A stretch of 64,000 nucleotides of DNA from Hymenobacter taeanensis (GTDB lineage Bacteria > Bacteroidota > Bacteroidia > Cytophagales > Hymenobacteraceae). The stretch spans positions 3,255,001 through 3,319,000 of the forward strand of contig NZ_CP053538.1 of the NCBI RefSeq assembly GCF_013137895.1. The letters run 5' to 3'. Numbering within the stretch: the first letter of the stretch is position 1; every line of letters starts with the position of its first letter. Position numbers and translations under genes: made by a program. This document shows, in pieces, positions 1 to 8,119 of the stretch. The notes beneath the pieces are model-generated. The model saw nothing but the letters and a program-made list of their open reading frames with translations, was not told where the DNA came from and made no database searches.

Positions 1-29
1 CGGAAAGAAGTGGACAGGAGTAAAACCAG

Positions 30-101
30 CATTCCGAGCGCAGCAAGGAAACCAGGGTAGCATCTGATGATTCACCCAGATTCCTCGCTACGCTCGGAAT
101 G
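30..101. repeat. Palindromic intergenic element (GTCATTCCGAGCG family)
   Basis: Inverted repeat with arms at 30-50 and 81-101, differing at two positions, and a spacer of about 30 bases. The right arm reads TTCCTCGCTACGCTCGGAAT and is followed by GAC and a run of A, which is a T-run on the minus strand. The element lies just past the ohr stop codon, so it may end ohr transcription. The same family recurs at 7601-8070, 55114-55206 and 60349-60426. Confidence 0.75.
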
Positions 102-118
102 ACAAAAAAAGAACGAGC

Positions 119-559
119 CTAGGCAGCGTTGGTTGTGGTATTGAGGTTTACCTCAATGTTGCCTTTAGTAGCACGCGAGTAGGGGCAAATGCCGTGAGCG
201 GCTTCTACTAATTGCTCTGCCTGAGACTGCTCCAGGCCGGGAATGTTTACGTGCAGATCAGCTGATATACCGTAGCCGCCATCTTCGGCTTTACCGAAGC
301 CGATAAAGGCCTCTACCGTTACGCCTTCCAGCTTTACGCTAGCCTGGCGGGCGGCCACACCCAGCGCCCCTTCAAAGCAGGCAGCATAGCCAGCGGCAAA
401 CAGCTGCTCGGGGTTGGTAGCCCCCGATTTGCCAGGGCCACCCATTTCTTTAGGCGTGCTAAGGTCAATGTCGAGCACGTTGTTATTGGAGGTAACGTGA
501 CCGTCGCGGCCACCTTTGGCTTTGGCTTGAGCAGTGAAGAATTTTTCTACGATTTTCAT
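119..559 (-). CDS. ohr: Organic hydroperoxide resistance protein (Ohr/OsmC family)
   Basis: 146 aa, the usual length for Ohr, a homodimeric cytosolic thiol peroxidase that reduces organic hydroperoxides using dihydrolipoamide-type thiols. The two family cysteines are visible: C61 in YAACFEGAL (peroxidatic) and C125 in HGICPYSRAT (resolving), with the conserved arginine R18 in GGRDG. The middle motif NPEQLFAAGYAAC is typical of Ohr rather than OsmC. It lies 32 bases downstream of the ohrR-like regulator on the same strand, so the two probably form an ohrR-ohr operon repressed by OhrR until it is oxidised. Assignment is firm from motif and neighbour. Confidence 0.95.
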   Translation of the reverse strand: MKIVEKFFTAQAKAKGGRDGHVTSNNNVLDIDLSTPKEMGGPGKSGATNPEQLFAAGYAACFEGALGVAARQASVKLEGVTVEAFIGFGKAEDGGYGISADLHVNIPGLEQSQAEQLVEAAHGICPYSRATKGNIEVNLNTTTNAA

Positions 560-591
560 CGGGAAGAAGTGAAAAGTGAAAGAACACTGGC

Positions 592-1044
592 CTAGGCCAG
601 TTGGGTAAGCAAAGAATTGAGTTGCTGCCGCAGCGCCTCAAAATCAGCGGGCGGCATGTTGAGCCTGGCGAAGATTTCCTCCGGAATTTGGCAGGACCGG
701 GCCTGCAGCGCCTGGCCCGCGGGCAGCAGCCCGATAATTACGGAGCGCTCATCACGCGGGTCGCGGCGGCGGCTTATCCACTGCTTCTGCTCCAGGCGCT
801 TCAGCAGGGGAGTAAGGGTACCTGAGTCAAGCAGCAGCTTCTCGCCGAGTTCCTTAACAGTAAGCTCCTTGTGTTCCCACAAAAGCAGAAACACCAAGTA
901 CTGGGGGTAGGTGAGATCAAGCTCCTGCAGCAACGGCTGGTAGGCCTTCGTAATCATCCGCGAGAGGGCGTAAAGCGGGAAGCACAACTGGTTTTCCAGT
1001 TGCAGCAGTGGGTTGATAGCCTCAGGAGGAAGTTGGTTGCTCAT
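592..1044 (-). CDS. ohrR: MarR-family peroxide sensor OhrR
   Basis: 150 aa MarR/OhrR regulator with a winged helix-turn-helix in the middle (about residues 55-100; wing region SRRRDPRDERS). The sensing cysteine C21 sits in ENQLCFPLYALSR, the position of the reactive cysteine in OhrR proteins, and a second cysteine C118 makes a two-cysteine mechanism possible, as in Xanthomonas OhrR. OhrR dimers repress ohr and release DNA when the N-terminal cysteine is oxidised by organic peroxides. It is the first gene of the pair with ohr (32-base gap). A candidate operator lies 42 bases upstream of its start. Confidence 0.92.
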   Translation of the reverse strand: MSNQLPPEAINPLLQLENQLCFPLYALSRMITKAYQPLLQELDLTYPQYLVFLLLWEHKELTVKELGEKLLLDSGTLTPLLKRLEQKQWISRRRDPRDERSVIIGLLPAGQALQARSCQIPEEIFARLNMPPADFEALRQQLNSLLTQLA

Positions 1045-1085
1045 ACTCGTTCGGCAAATAAACGGTAAAAGGTTGTGTCATGTTT

Positions 1086-1099
1086 AATTGTGCGCAACT
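1086..1099. promoter_or_regulatory. Candidate OhrR operator
   Basis: Imperfect dyad AATTGTGCGCAACT, 10 of 14 positions symmetric, upstream of ohrR. OhrR sites in other bacteria are AT-rich dyads of similar size. Only one copy is seen, so this is a weak call. Confidence 0.3.
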
Positions 1100-1355
1100 A
1101 AATAGATTATTTTGTCTTAAAGTTCTGCTTATCAATGATAAATATTTTGCTGATTCTGTAGCACGGAAAGCTAAGGCACTCGGAATGGCGCATTTTTCAA
1201 ACAAAAATCCACCTGGCGGTTGGCTTAAGTACACTTGGCTAATGGCCACATCAAGCTTGTGCGGGTGGGCTGCAGTAGCAACCTACGCTACCTGTAGTTT
1301 ACGCCTTTTGGCTGTTGCACCTTGCGCATGTATTGCCTGGTAAAGGCCCGAAAAC

Positions 1356-1384
1356 AACGAAGCCCCGCTTAGCAGGGCTTCGTT
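1356..1384 (-). terminator. Rho-independent terminator of the rhodanese gene
   Basis: Perfect 10-bp stem (1356-1365 with 1375-1384) with a 9-base loop. On the minus strand the stem is followed by GTTTTC. It lies 22 bases beyond the rhodanese stop. The rest of the ohrR-rhodanese gap (1100-1355) holds nothing convincing. Confidence 0.8.
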
Positions 1385-1405
1385 GGTAAAAGCATCTGGG
1401 GGTGA

Positions 1406-1705
1406 TTATCCTTGCTGGTAGGCCTGAATGCCTCCAATCAGGTTACGCACTTTCTGAAATCCTTGTTGGGAGAGATAGGCTTTTGCCGAAGCAGAGCGCC
1501 CACCGCCTTTGCAGTGCACTACCACCTCTTGTTCCTTTAAGTCCTCCAGGTCGTCGAGCTTCTGCGGGAGCATACCCAGCGGAATGTTCTGGCTGCCCTC
1601 AATACGAGATTCCTCGTTTTCCCAAATTTCGCGCACGTCGATGATAACCGGCGCAGTGCCATTGGCCTGACGTTCTTTTAGCTCAGTAGAGGTGATGTCG
1701 TTCAT
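1406..1705 (-). CDS. Rhodanese-like domain protein
   Basis: 99 aa single-domain rhodanese. The active-site cysteine C65 lies in VVVHCKGGGRSASA, the catalytic loop that carries a persulfide, and the family motifs VIIDVRE near the N-terminus and GG near the C-terminus are present. The ATG at 1705 is preferred; an ATG 14 codons upstream would add a poorly conserved leader. Single-domain rhodaneses of this size (GlpE/PspE-like) move sulfane sulfur to cyanide or thiol acceptors; the natural substrate cannot be told from sequence. No signal peptide, so cytosolic. Its own terminator follows at 1356-1384. Confidence 0.88.
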   Translation of the reverse strand: MNDITSTELKERQANGTAPVIIDVREIWENEESRIEGSQNIPLGMLPQKLDDLEDLKEQEVVVHCKGGGRSASAKAYLSQQGFQKVRNLIGGIQAYQQG

Positions 1706-1806
1706 GAATGGGTGGAGGTTGATTGAATGCAAGTGTAAACCTAACAATTAGCAGCCATACAGCATTGCCAACGGTACTACGCTCCCGGCAAACCTTGGGC
1801 CAATTA

Positions 1807-3675
1807 TTACTGCTCCCGAACTAGTCGTTTGGTTATCGTGGTGCCATCGGCCAGCTTAAGCCGCACCAGGTACACCCCTGGCCGCAGCTGTTGCAAGGGC
1901 AGTAGCGCTTGTCCTGCCTGAGCGGTGGGCTGCTCCCACACCGTGCGGCCCAGAGCATCGAGCACAGTAGCACGAGTGAAGCGGCCTTCTACCCGCACCA
2001 CGCCATCGGAGGTGGGGTTAGGGAAAACACTATAGCTGGCAGCTAAAGTAGCTGAAGCAGTGGCCGTAACTGTACCCGCCCCCATAAGCGGCCGCAACAT
2101 TAACGCACCGTTAGGACTTTTAGTGGTGGCCAGCGACAGGCTGCTCCATGCGTTAAACAGATTGATGAAGAAGTAGTTAGCGGGTGGCGCATTGTTCAAG
2201 TCAACGCCTATTTCCACAAACTGAGGGGAAGAAGCCTGGCCATAGCCAGCGTAAAACCTGCCAGTTACGGCTACCGGTGTAGGAAAGGGCACATCTACGT
2301 AGGCTTGGCCGGCAGGCAGAGTGGCTGGTATCGAAAAGCTTTGAGTGGCTTTGGGAGCAGCTGCGGGCTGGTTACTGGCATCATCCCAGATAGCAACCGT
2401 AACCGTGCGGCCTAGCGCCGTGGCCATCGGATAAAAACGAATTGCCCGAACCACGTCTGGCGCATTTAGATCATAGCGAGTAGCATAATAGGCCACGGGC
2501 CCCGTAGCGGCAGTTGGCAGGCTGAGGGTGGCCTCGGCGCTGCCATCATCATACGCATAGTAGTCGGCTAGCTCTGTGGTTCGGGAGAGCGTGTCGTTGA
2601 ATAGCGTGAGCGGGTTGGTCTCGTTGGTTACGAGCGTAATGCGCTGGCGCAGCAACTTGGGAGCAGCAGAAATGGAGACCGTTGCAGCCTGCAGACTGGC
2701 TACAACGGCCTGCTGCTGGCCACCAATGCCGGCGTTTAGAGAGCGGTTGCTGGTAAGAAATTGGGTGCTCGGTCCACCTGGCAGCACATCGAGCGTTCCG
2801 GTAATTGTGATGGGCGTAGGAGCTGGGCCAGGGTCGAGGTTGTTGATGGTGGTGCGGGTGCGAGGGGTTAGCTCCTGGCTAGGATTCTGGTTGAACTGGC
2901 CTACGGGCATGGCGGTGTACTGCCGTAGTGCACTAGGCAGGCGCTGGCTCAGGGCAATATCGCGGAAGGTAGAGTCAGTGGCCGAACGATTACGGTCGAG
3001 CCGGACGTAGTCGATGCTCCAGGCGTCGCGGCCGTTGTACTGGTAGCCAAACACCCGAAACCGAAACTGAAATGCCTTGTGCAGGTAGCTGGCCTGATTG
3101 ACAGGTAGCGCCCGAAACCGGAAATTAGTGGTGTCGCCACTGCTCCGGATCTGACTTACCTCGCGCCAGTTACCGGCATCATCTAAAAAGTCGATGTACA
3201 GGCCAGTGGGCCGGGAACTAGTAGCAGCCACTGGTGGACCCACGAGGGTGCCGGCTTGCCAAAAAAAGCTTAGAAATACGTTGTCAGAAGCTTGTAGGCC
3301 ACTCAGGTCGAGGGGCTGCGAGGTGAGGGAGTCAGTAGCCCCAAAGGAGGAAACGCCACCATATGAACCGCCAGCGGCCGTAAACCCATCAAACGTAGCC
3401 ACACCCTTAGAGGGCGGACGGCGGGCAAACCGGTTATTAACCAGGGTGCCGCCGGTAGTTAGCCAGTGTTGCTCGTTGGGCCGGCCTTCGGGTTGCCCCG
3501 CAAAATCATCAAAGAAAGGCAGCGTTAGGGCCTGAACCCGGCGGGCCGTAACTGGCGCCGATGGTTGGGGTGGGGCCGAGGACAGGGGCTGCACTACTTG
3601 AGCGTGGCCTAGCAGGGGCAACAGGCCTAGCAGGGCAGAGGTCAGAAGAACTACACGGCGTAAGGGACGAAGCAT
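1807..3675 (-). CDS. Secreted protein with type IX sorting domain
   Basis: 622 aa from the ATG at 3675, chosen because it opens a clean signal peptide (MLRPLRRVVLLTSALLG, cleavage near GHAQ). The C-terminal ~75 residues form a T9SS type A sorting domain: SYSVFPNPTSDGVVRV, then LDALGRTVWE, then RPGVYLVRL. The protein should therefore cross the outer membrane by the type IX system and be released or anchored. The central part is beta-rich with a jelly-roll-like stretch (VFLSFFWQAG, AWSIDYVRLDRN) resembling MAM/laminin-G-type carbohydrate or adhesion domains, but I cannot name an enzyme activity. Monocistronic in appearance. Confidence 0.8.
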   Translation of the reverse strand: MLRPLRRVVLLTSALLGLLPLLGHAQVVQPLSSAPPQPSAPVTARRVQALTLPFFDDFAGQPEGRPNEQHWLTTGGTLVNNRFARRPPSKGVATFDGFTAAGGSYGGVSSFGATDSLTSQPLDLSGLQASDNVFLSFFWQAGTLVGPPVAATSSRPTGLYIDFLDDAGNWREVSQIRSSGDTTNFRFRALPVNQASYLHKAFQFRFRVFGYQYNGRDAWSIDYVRLDRNRSATDSTFRDIALSQRLPSALRQYTAMPVGQFNQNPSQELTPRTRTTINNLDPGPAPTPITITGTLDVLPGGPSTQFLTSNRSLNAGIGGQQQAVVASLQAATVSISAAPKLLRQRITLVTNETNPLTLFNDTLSRTTELADYYAYDDGSAEATLSLPTAATGPVAYYATRYDLNAPDVVRAIRFYPMATALGRTVTVAIWDDASNQPAAAPKATQSFSIPATLPAGQAYVDVPFPTPVAVTGRFYAGYGQASSPQFVEIGVDLNNAPPANYFFINLFNAWSSLSLATTKSPNGALMLRPLMGAGTVTATASATLAASYSVFPNPTSDGVVRVEGRFTRATVLDALGRTVWEQPTAQAGQALLPLQQLRPGVYLVRLKLADGTTITKRLVREQ

Positions 3676-3861
3676 ACAGAACAATACCAGTAAAAGGAAG
3701 GCAGGGGGCGAAGGTCGGAAAGCCACGGCAACTACCACGCGCCAGCAGTTCCAACCATATCCCATACGGAAATGAAAAAGGTCCGCTGCCGAAACAACGA
3801 ACCTTATTCTGGTTTCTTTTATCCGGGAGCCGAAGAGTTCAGGCCACCAGTAGTACGCGCA

Positions 3862-4647
3862 TTATTCTACGCCGCGGATTGGTTCGCGGCCAGCTATCCA
3901 GAGGTCAACCAACTGACCCATGCGAATGGTGGCGCCGGGGCCCGGTACGGGGCGCTGCTTTACCACGGTGCCTTCCGTTTCGCCTTCGGCAGGCTCCTGG
4001 TAAAACCGTTCGCCTACCTGTAAGCCCTGCCCGGCCAGCAGCGTTACGGCCTCATCGGCGGGCATATTCACCAGGTTCGGAACGGGAAATTCCTGGTTGC
4101 CAAGTCCGTCACCAACCTCCAGGTCTACGCGGGTATTTTTGGCAATGGGGGCACCGGGGGCAATTTCTTTACCATTGGCAAACTGCTTTAGCACCGCGTT
4201 CTGCTGGATATTAGGGACCAGTTTGATCTGACCAATTACCAGGTCGTAGCTCTTCAGGATCATCTGCGCGTTTTTCAATGAGCCATCCGTAAGCTTAGGC
4301 ATTTTGATAACCGGCGGGTTTTTCATGGCCACCGTAATGTAGATCTTACGGCCTTCCTTCACTTTTTCCCCCGGCTTGGGCTCCTGGTTAAGCACCGTGC
4401 CCGGCTTGATTTCCGGGCGGTAGGTGCTGTCATCCACGAAGTAGGCCAAGTCCCGCTCATCCAGGTAATCTTCCAGATCAACCTGCTGCATGCCCGTAAT
4501 CTTGGGCACCTCAATTACCTCACCGTGGTTGGTAGTCAGGGGCAGATACACGTAAAAAAAGCCGAAAATGAGCATTCCTGCGGCTACCAGAATCACCAGT
4601 AGGTGCTTCAGTACGTCGGCGGGTGTATCGGATTTGAAAAAGGACAT
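3862..4647 (-). CDS. PASTA domain membrane protein
   Basis: 261 aa. A short cytoplasmic tail is followed by one membrane helix (about residues 17-38) and three PASTA repeats (roughly 40-105, 108-180, 185-255), each opening with a V/MP.L.G or VPNLVNM-like motif and carrying a KPG or APG turn. PASTA domains bind peptidoglycan or beta-lactam-like ligands. Here no Ser/Thr kinase or penicillin-binding domain is attached, a form common in Bacteroidota. It lies directly downstream of the D-Ala-D-Ala ligase gene on the same strand (gap 117 bases with a hairpin), which supports a cell-wall role. Confidence 0.87.
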   Translation of the reverse strand: MSFFKSDTPADVLKHLLVILVAAGMLIFGFFYVYLPLTTNHGEVIEVPKITGMQQVDLEDYLDERDLAYFVDDSTYRPEIKPGTVLNQEPKPGEKVKEGRKIYITVAMKNPPVIKMPKLTDGSLKNAQMILKSYDLVIGQIKLVPNIQQNAVLKQFANGKEIAPGAPIAKNTRVDLEVGDGLGNQEFPVPNLVNMPADEAVTLLAGQGLQVGERFYQEPAEGETEGTVVKQRPVPGPGATIRMGQLVDLWIAGREPIRGVE

Positions 4648-4710
4648 TCTGGGAGATATTAGAAACTAGGAGTCTGGAGCAAGAAGCCCACCGACAAAAC
4701 TAGGAATTAG

Positions 4711-4766
4711 AAAGCTAGAAGCTAGTTCCCCTCCACATCTGCGGAGGGGAACTAGCTTCTAGCTTT
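4711..4766. repeat. Perfect inverted repeat at the end of ddl
   Basis: Perfect 24-bp arms (4711-4734 and 4743-4766) around 8 bases. The right arm overlaps the ddl stop codon. The arms carry AACTAGCTTCTAGCTTT, which recurs in part at 53114-53131. It could attenuate or end transcription before the PASTA gene, or stabilise the 3' end of the ddl message. Flanking words AGAAACTAGGAGTC and GGAATTAGAAAGC belong to the same low-complexity vocabulary. Confidence 0.85.
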
Positions 4767-7527
4767 ACACAGTAGCTTTCTCCTGACGGGCTTTACCGAA
4801 CTCCAGAATCTGGTCGATGAAGTCGTAGGGGGTGTAGCCGGCCAGAGCGGTCTGGTGGAAGATGCAGGTGGCGGGCGTCATGCCGGGCAGGGAGTTCACC
4901 TCAATGATGAGTACTTCCACGGCTCCGTTCTGGCGCACCCGCACGAAGGCGTCAATGCGAGCGTAGCCCTGAATGTTGAGCACCTCAGCCACGCGGCGCA
5001 GCTCCTGCTTTACTTCATCAGAAATGCGCTGGCGCTCAGTAGGCTCCACGGCGTAGCGGGCTGGCGTGATGTTCTGACCTTCTCCAGCCAGAAACTTCTC
5101 TTCCAGGCTCAGCACCTCACCGGTTGCCAGAGCTTCTGAAGCCTCAAACACCTCAATTTCCAGCTCACCGTTGTCGCCCCAGTGGGTCAGTAGGCCACCC
5201 GTAACTTCCAGGAAGTGTGCGGCGCCGTCGCGGTCAATAAGCGTTTCTACCAGGAAGGCATCCTTCTGCGGGAATTCTTCCTTGAAGCCCAATTGCAGGG
5301 TTTTGGCATCCTCGATCATCAAGTCTTCCTGGTTGCGGAAGATGAGCTTCGTGAAGGCCTCCAGCTCCGCGCGGTTCTTGATTTTCTTCACCGCGGAAGA
5401 GCAGCCGTCGTCGGCGGGCTTGGCAATGAAGGGGTAGGGGAACTGGGCTTCCAGGCTGCGGTAGAAACCTTCGGCATCGGCATCCCACTCCAGACGGTTG
5501 GCCATGCGGTGCTCTGCTACGCGCAAGCCAGCCTCGCGCAGGCGGCGGTTCGTCTCAAATTTATTAATGGTGATGGAGCTGCTGGCTACGCCCGAGCCGT
5601 TGTAAGGCAGGCCTAGCTTTTCCAGCTCGCGCTGCAGGGCGCCATCCTCACCAGGGCGGCCGTGCAGGGCAATGAACACCTCATCTACCATCTTGGCCAG
5701 CTCCTCAAACGATACGCGCTGGGGCTGCGCCGTGGGCTGACCCGCGTAGGTATTCGTGATTTCGTGAGCTTCCTGCCGAATGCGGGCCAGCACGGGGTGC
5801 AGGCCATGGCCGGCCTCCATATGCTCTACTTTCTCCCGGATGTCGTCGGCGTTGTCCTTCAGCATCACGTTGATGGGCAGCACGTAGAGGCGAAACTCCT
5901 GGCTGTTGCCGGTCAGGAATACGGGCACCGGCTCGTACTTCACCGAGGAGCTGAGCTTCTCATAGATGTTGCGGCCGCTTTCCACCGAAATGTGACGCTC
6001 CGACGAATAGCCACCCATGATCACGGCTACTTTAGTGCGGGTGCGCTCCTCACTGGCGCGGGCTGCCACGGCAGCATCCAGCTGGGCCAATAAGCCTGCC
6101 AGCTTCACCGGCCGTAGGCCACCCCGGCGGCGCGCTGCCAGGGAAGTACGAATCAGATAAGTCAGGAACTGCGACGGGTTCAGCCCAATTTCCGCCGCCT
6201 GGTGGAAGAAGAACGAAGCCGGCAGCATCCCCGACGTGGTGTTCGGGTCGTTCAGGAAAAGTTTAGGTGATGATGTGACGGGGTGATGGGTCGAAGAAGT
6301 CTGCCCACTATTTACCTCTTCACCTTTCACTTCATCACCGGTTACTAAGAAGCCATCGAGGCGGGCATACACCTGGAAGCCGAAGGTGGTGAACATCTCC
6401 TCACAGGCTTCCCGGATGCGCTGAATTTCAGCCTCGGGCAGGTCAATGGGCGTGATTTTGCGCGCCAGGCCAGGGAGGTACTTCGAGCGGTAGTCGAACA
6501 TCTCCTCGCCCTTCACAATCTCGGTAGGCGGCAGCGCCAATGGCTTACCAGTAGGGTCTTCCACCACAATGCAGGAGAACTCACGACCCTGCACGAAGCT
6601 TTCCACCAGCACCTGCGTTTCGCCTTCCACACTAGTCAGGCGGACGCTTTCGGCAGTTTGCAGGCGCTCGTTGAGCGTATTGAGCAGCTGCTCGGGCTGA
6701 TAAATCAGTTCAGCCTCGTCGTTCAATACCACTGGCAGGCCAATACCCTCGCGGATATCCACTAGCTGCTGCAGCCACATGATGCGCTTCTGCTCCGAAA
6801 GGCCGGCCCACTCTTGTTGAGTTACGGTTTTGCGGAACAGGCTGCGCTCCATGGCGGCTTCAAACTTCGCTAGATCCGCTTCGCGCAGAATGCTGATGCC
6901 GATGCTGGAACCCTGGCGCGGGGCTTTGAACACCAGCGGCAGGCCTAGCTCGCGCACCAAATAGTCCAGCGTAGCGGCATGGTCGGCGGCGTCCCATTCT
7001 TCGGTCGTAATCTGGCGGAAGGTGGGCGTGGGGCGGTTCAGCGCGGTCAGGAGCTTCTTCTGGGTAATTTTATCGATGCCAAACGCCGAGGGCAGAATGC
7101 CGGAGCCGGAGTAGGGGATGCCGTACCACTCAAACAGGCCCTGAATCGCGCCGTCTTCACCGCCGGGGCCGTGCAGAGCCAGGAACGCGAAGTCGATGAG
7201 CTGGGGCAGTTCATGGGGCAGCACGCGCCGGCCCACTTCCGCAATAATGCGGTCCTGCTCCTCCAGGCTCAGCTCGCCCAGGCTTTCCAGGTACATCTGT
7301 ACCGGCAGCTCCGTGCGTGGCAGCGCCGACACCGGTGGGTAGAAGTCGCGGATGGTGCCCTTATAGATGTAGTGCCAGTCTAGCAGGATGAAGTTGCCAA
7401 GGCTGTCCACAAACACGGGCACGGCCTCAAACAAAGACTTATCCAGGTTATCATATACAGTGCGGCCGCCCGCAAAGGAGATTTCCCGCTCACGCGACGG
7501 GCCGCCGAAGAAGATGCCTATTTTCAT
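4765..7527 (-). CDS. ddl: Tandem double D-alanine--D-alanine ligase
   Basis: 920 aa from the ATG at 7527; ordinary Ddl is 300-380 aa. Two full ligase units are fused: unit 1 (about 1-480) opens MKIGIFFGGPSRERE, unit 2 (about 497-920) opens VAVIMGGYSSERH. Both have LHG..GEDGA.Q and Y.GSG. Unit 1 keeps FDYRSKY and ESFVQGREF but has NDPN where the metal site is normally ExN. Unit 2 keeps IIEVNSLPGMT but has GCSSA in the ATP loop and lacks Y..KY. Ddl joins two D-Ala for peptidoglycan in the cytosol. Residues about 397-421 are encoded by an inserted palindrome (separate entry). The ATG at 7527 is chosen because upstream in-frame sequence only translates an intergenic repeat. A TATCTTTGCG box lies at 7535-7544 (minus strand). 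Confidence 0.88.
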   Translation of the reverse strand: MKIGIFFGGPSREREISFAGGRTVYDNLDKSLFEAVPVFVDSLGNFILLDWHYIYKGTIRDFYPPVSALPRTELPVQMYLESLGELSLEEQDRIIAEVGRRVLPHELPQLIDFAFLALHGPGGEDGAIQGLFEWYGIPYSGSGILPSAFGIDKITQKKLLTALNRPTPTFRQITTEEWDAADHAATLDYLVRELGLPLVFKAPRQGSSIGISILREADLAKFEAAMERSLFRKTVTQQEWAGLSEQKRIMWLQQLVDIREGIGLPVVLNDEAELIYQPEQLLNTLNERLQTAESVRLTSVEGETQVLVESFVQGREFSCIVVEDPTGKPLALPPTEIVKGEEMFDYRSKYLPGLARKITPIDLPEAEIQRIREACEEMFTTFGFQVYARLDGFLVTGDEVKGEEVNSGQTSSTHHPVTSSPKLFLNDPNTTSGMLPASFFFHQAAEIGLNPSQFLTYLIRTSLAARRRGGLRPVKLAGLLAQLDAAVAARASEERTRTKVAVIMGGYSSERHISVESGRNIYEKLSSSVKYEPVPVFLTGNSQEFRLYVLPINVMLKDNADDIREKVEHMEAGHGLHPVLARIRQEAHEITNTYAGQPTAQPQRVSFEELAKMVDEVFIALHGRPGEDGALQRELEKLGLPYNGSGVASSSITINKFETNRRLREAGLRVAEHRMANRLEWDADAEGFYRSLEAQFPYPFIAKPADDGCSSAVKKIKNRAELEAFTKLIFRNQEDLMIEDAKTLQLGFKEEFPQKDAFLVETLIDRDGAAHFLEVTGGLLTHWGDNGELEIEVFEASEALATGEVLSLEEKFLAGEGQNITPARYAVEPTERQRISDEVKQELRRVAEVLNIQGYARIDAFVRVRQNGAVEVLIIEVNSLPGMTPATCIFHQTALAGYTPYDFIDQILEFGKARQEKATV
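6264..6339. repeat. Palindromic repeat inserted in frame within ddl
   Basis: About 76 bases with imperfect inverted arms: 6264-6293 (GGTGATGATGTGACGGGGTG) and 6312-6339, whose reverse complement begins GGTGATGAAGTGAAAGGTGA. The same words fill intergenic spacers at 7549-7575, 21950-22088 and 57391-57548. Here they are translated without a stop, giving roughly 23 extra residues (SGQTSSTHHPVTSSP core) between VTGDE and LFLNDPN, a point where Ddl proteins normally run on with a short loop. Confidence 0.8.
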
Positions 7528-7531
7528 ACGT

Positions 7532-8096
7532 GGCGCAAAGATAGGTAATGAGGTGATGAGGTGATGGGGTAAGAAAGTGTCGGGATGATGAGGTGTACTG
7601 GGCCTGTCATTGCGAGTGAAGCGAAGCAATCCGTCCTTAACAGAGTGAAAAGCCTTAAGACGTGACAAGCTCTCCCTCTACTATCTTCCAAAGCCCAAAC
7701 CTATTCCTATGAATCAGTATTACACCTACATCCTCACTAACCAAAACCGCACAGTGCTTTACATCGGTGTTACCAGCGAATTGAAACATAGGGTTAGTGA
7801 GCACAAAGCAGGAATTCATCCTGGGTTTACAAAGAAGTACAACGTACATCAACTGGTTTATTTTGAAACCTATCCGGATATCAAAGCAGCAATTGATCGG
7901 GAGAAGCAACTGAAAGGCGGCTCTCGGCAGAAAAAGCTCGATCTAATAAATGGGTTTAATAAAGAGTGGCAAGATCTGTTCGATCAGCTGTGAGGTAGCT
8001 TTGGGCTTGTCGCATCTCAGGGTTGAGTACGTTGAACAGGACGGATTGCTTCGCTCGCAATGACAGGCCTAGAACACCTCATTACCTATCTTCGCC
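7532..8096. mobile_element. Palindrome-bounded element carrying a GIY-YIG gene
   Basis: Left arm 7532-7636 and right arm 8039-8096 are inverted copies. Matching blocks are AAGATAGGTAATGAGGTG at the outer ends, ATGAGGTGT.CT.GGCC next, and the core TGTCATTGCGAG followed by CGAAGCAATCCGTCC inside. The left arm has a 5-base insertion in the core and an extra GTGATG-type stretch. The core belongs to the family of short hairpins at 30-101, 55114-55206 and 60349-60426, which have a short spacer instead of a gene. I see no clear target-site duplication. The outer blocks carry outward-facing TATCTTTGCG (ddl) and TATCTTCGCC (pgk) promoter-like boxes. Confidence 0.7.
7709..7993 (+). CDS. Small GIY-YIG nuclease family protein
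   Basis: 94 aa single-domain protein. The GIY-YIG signature is YYTYILTN...VLYIGVTSEL, followed by the conserved arginine in KHRVSEH and the metal-binding glutamate in AIDREKQLKGG. It ends INGFNKEWQDLF, the usual C-terminal motif of YhbQ/UPF0213-like proteins. Some relatives cut branched or structured DNA; the substrate of this protein is unknown. It is AT-richer than its neighbours, is flanked by inverted palindromes, and lies between ddl and pgk, which have no functional tie to it. It has its own promoter-like TATCTTCC box at about 7681. Transfer or mobility is an inference. Confidence 0.88.
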   Translation: MNQYYTYILTNQNRTVLYIGVTSELKHRVSEHKAGIHPGFTKKYNVHQLVYFETYPDIKAAIDREKQLKGGSRQKKLDLINGFNKEWQDLFDQL

Positions 8097-8119
8097 GTAT
8101 CCAACCCCATTTCTATTCC

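Noticed and set aside
1080..1343. 87-codon plus-strand frame in the ohrR-rhodanese gap
   Set aside because: Cysteine/alanine-rich with no motif; overlaps the regulatory region of ohrR.
7528..7668. Upstream extension of the ddl frame
   Set aside because: It translates the palindromic arm (STPHHPDTFLPHHLITSLP) and lies before the conserved MKIGIFFGG start.
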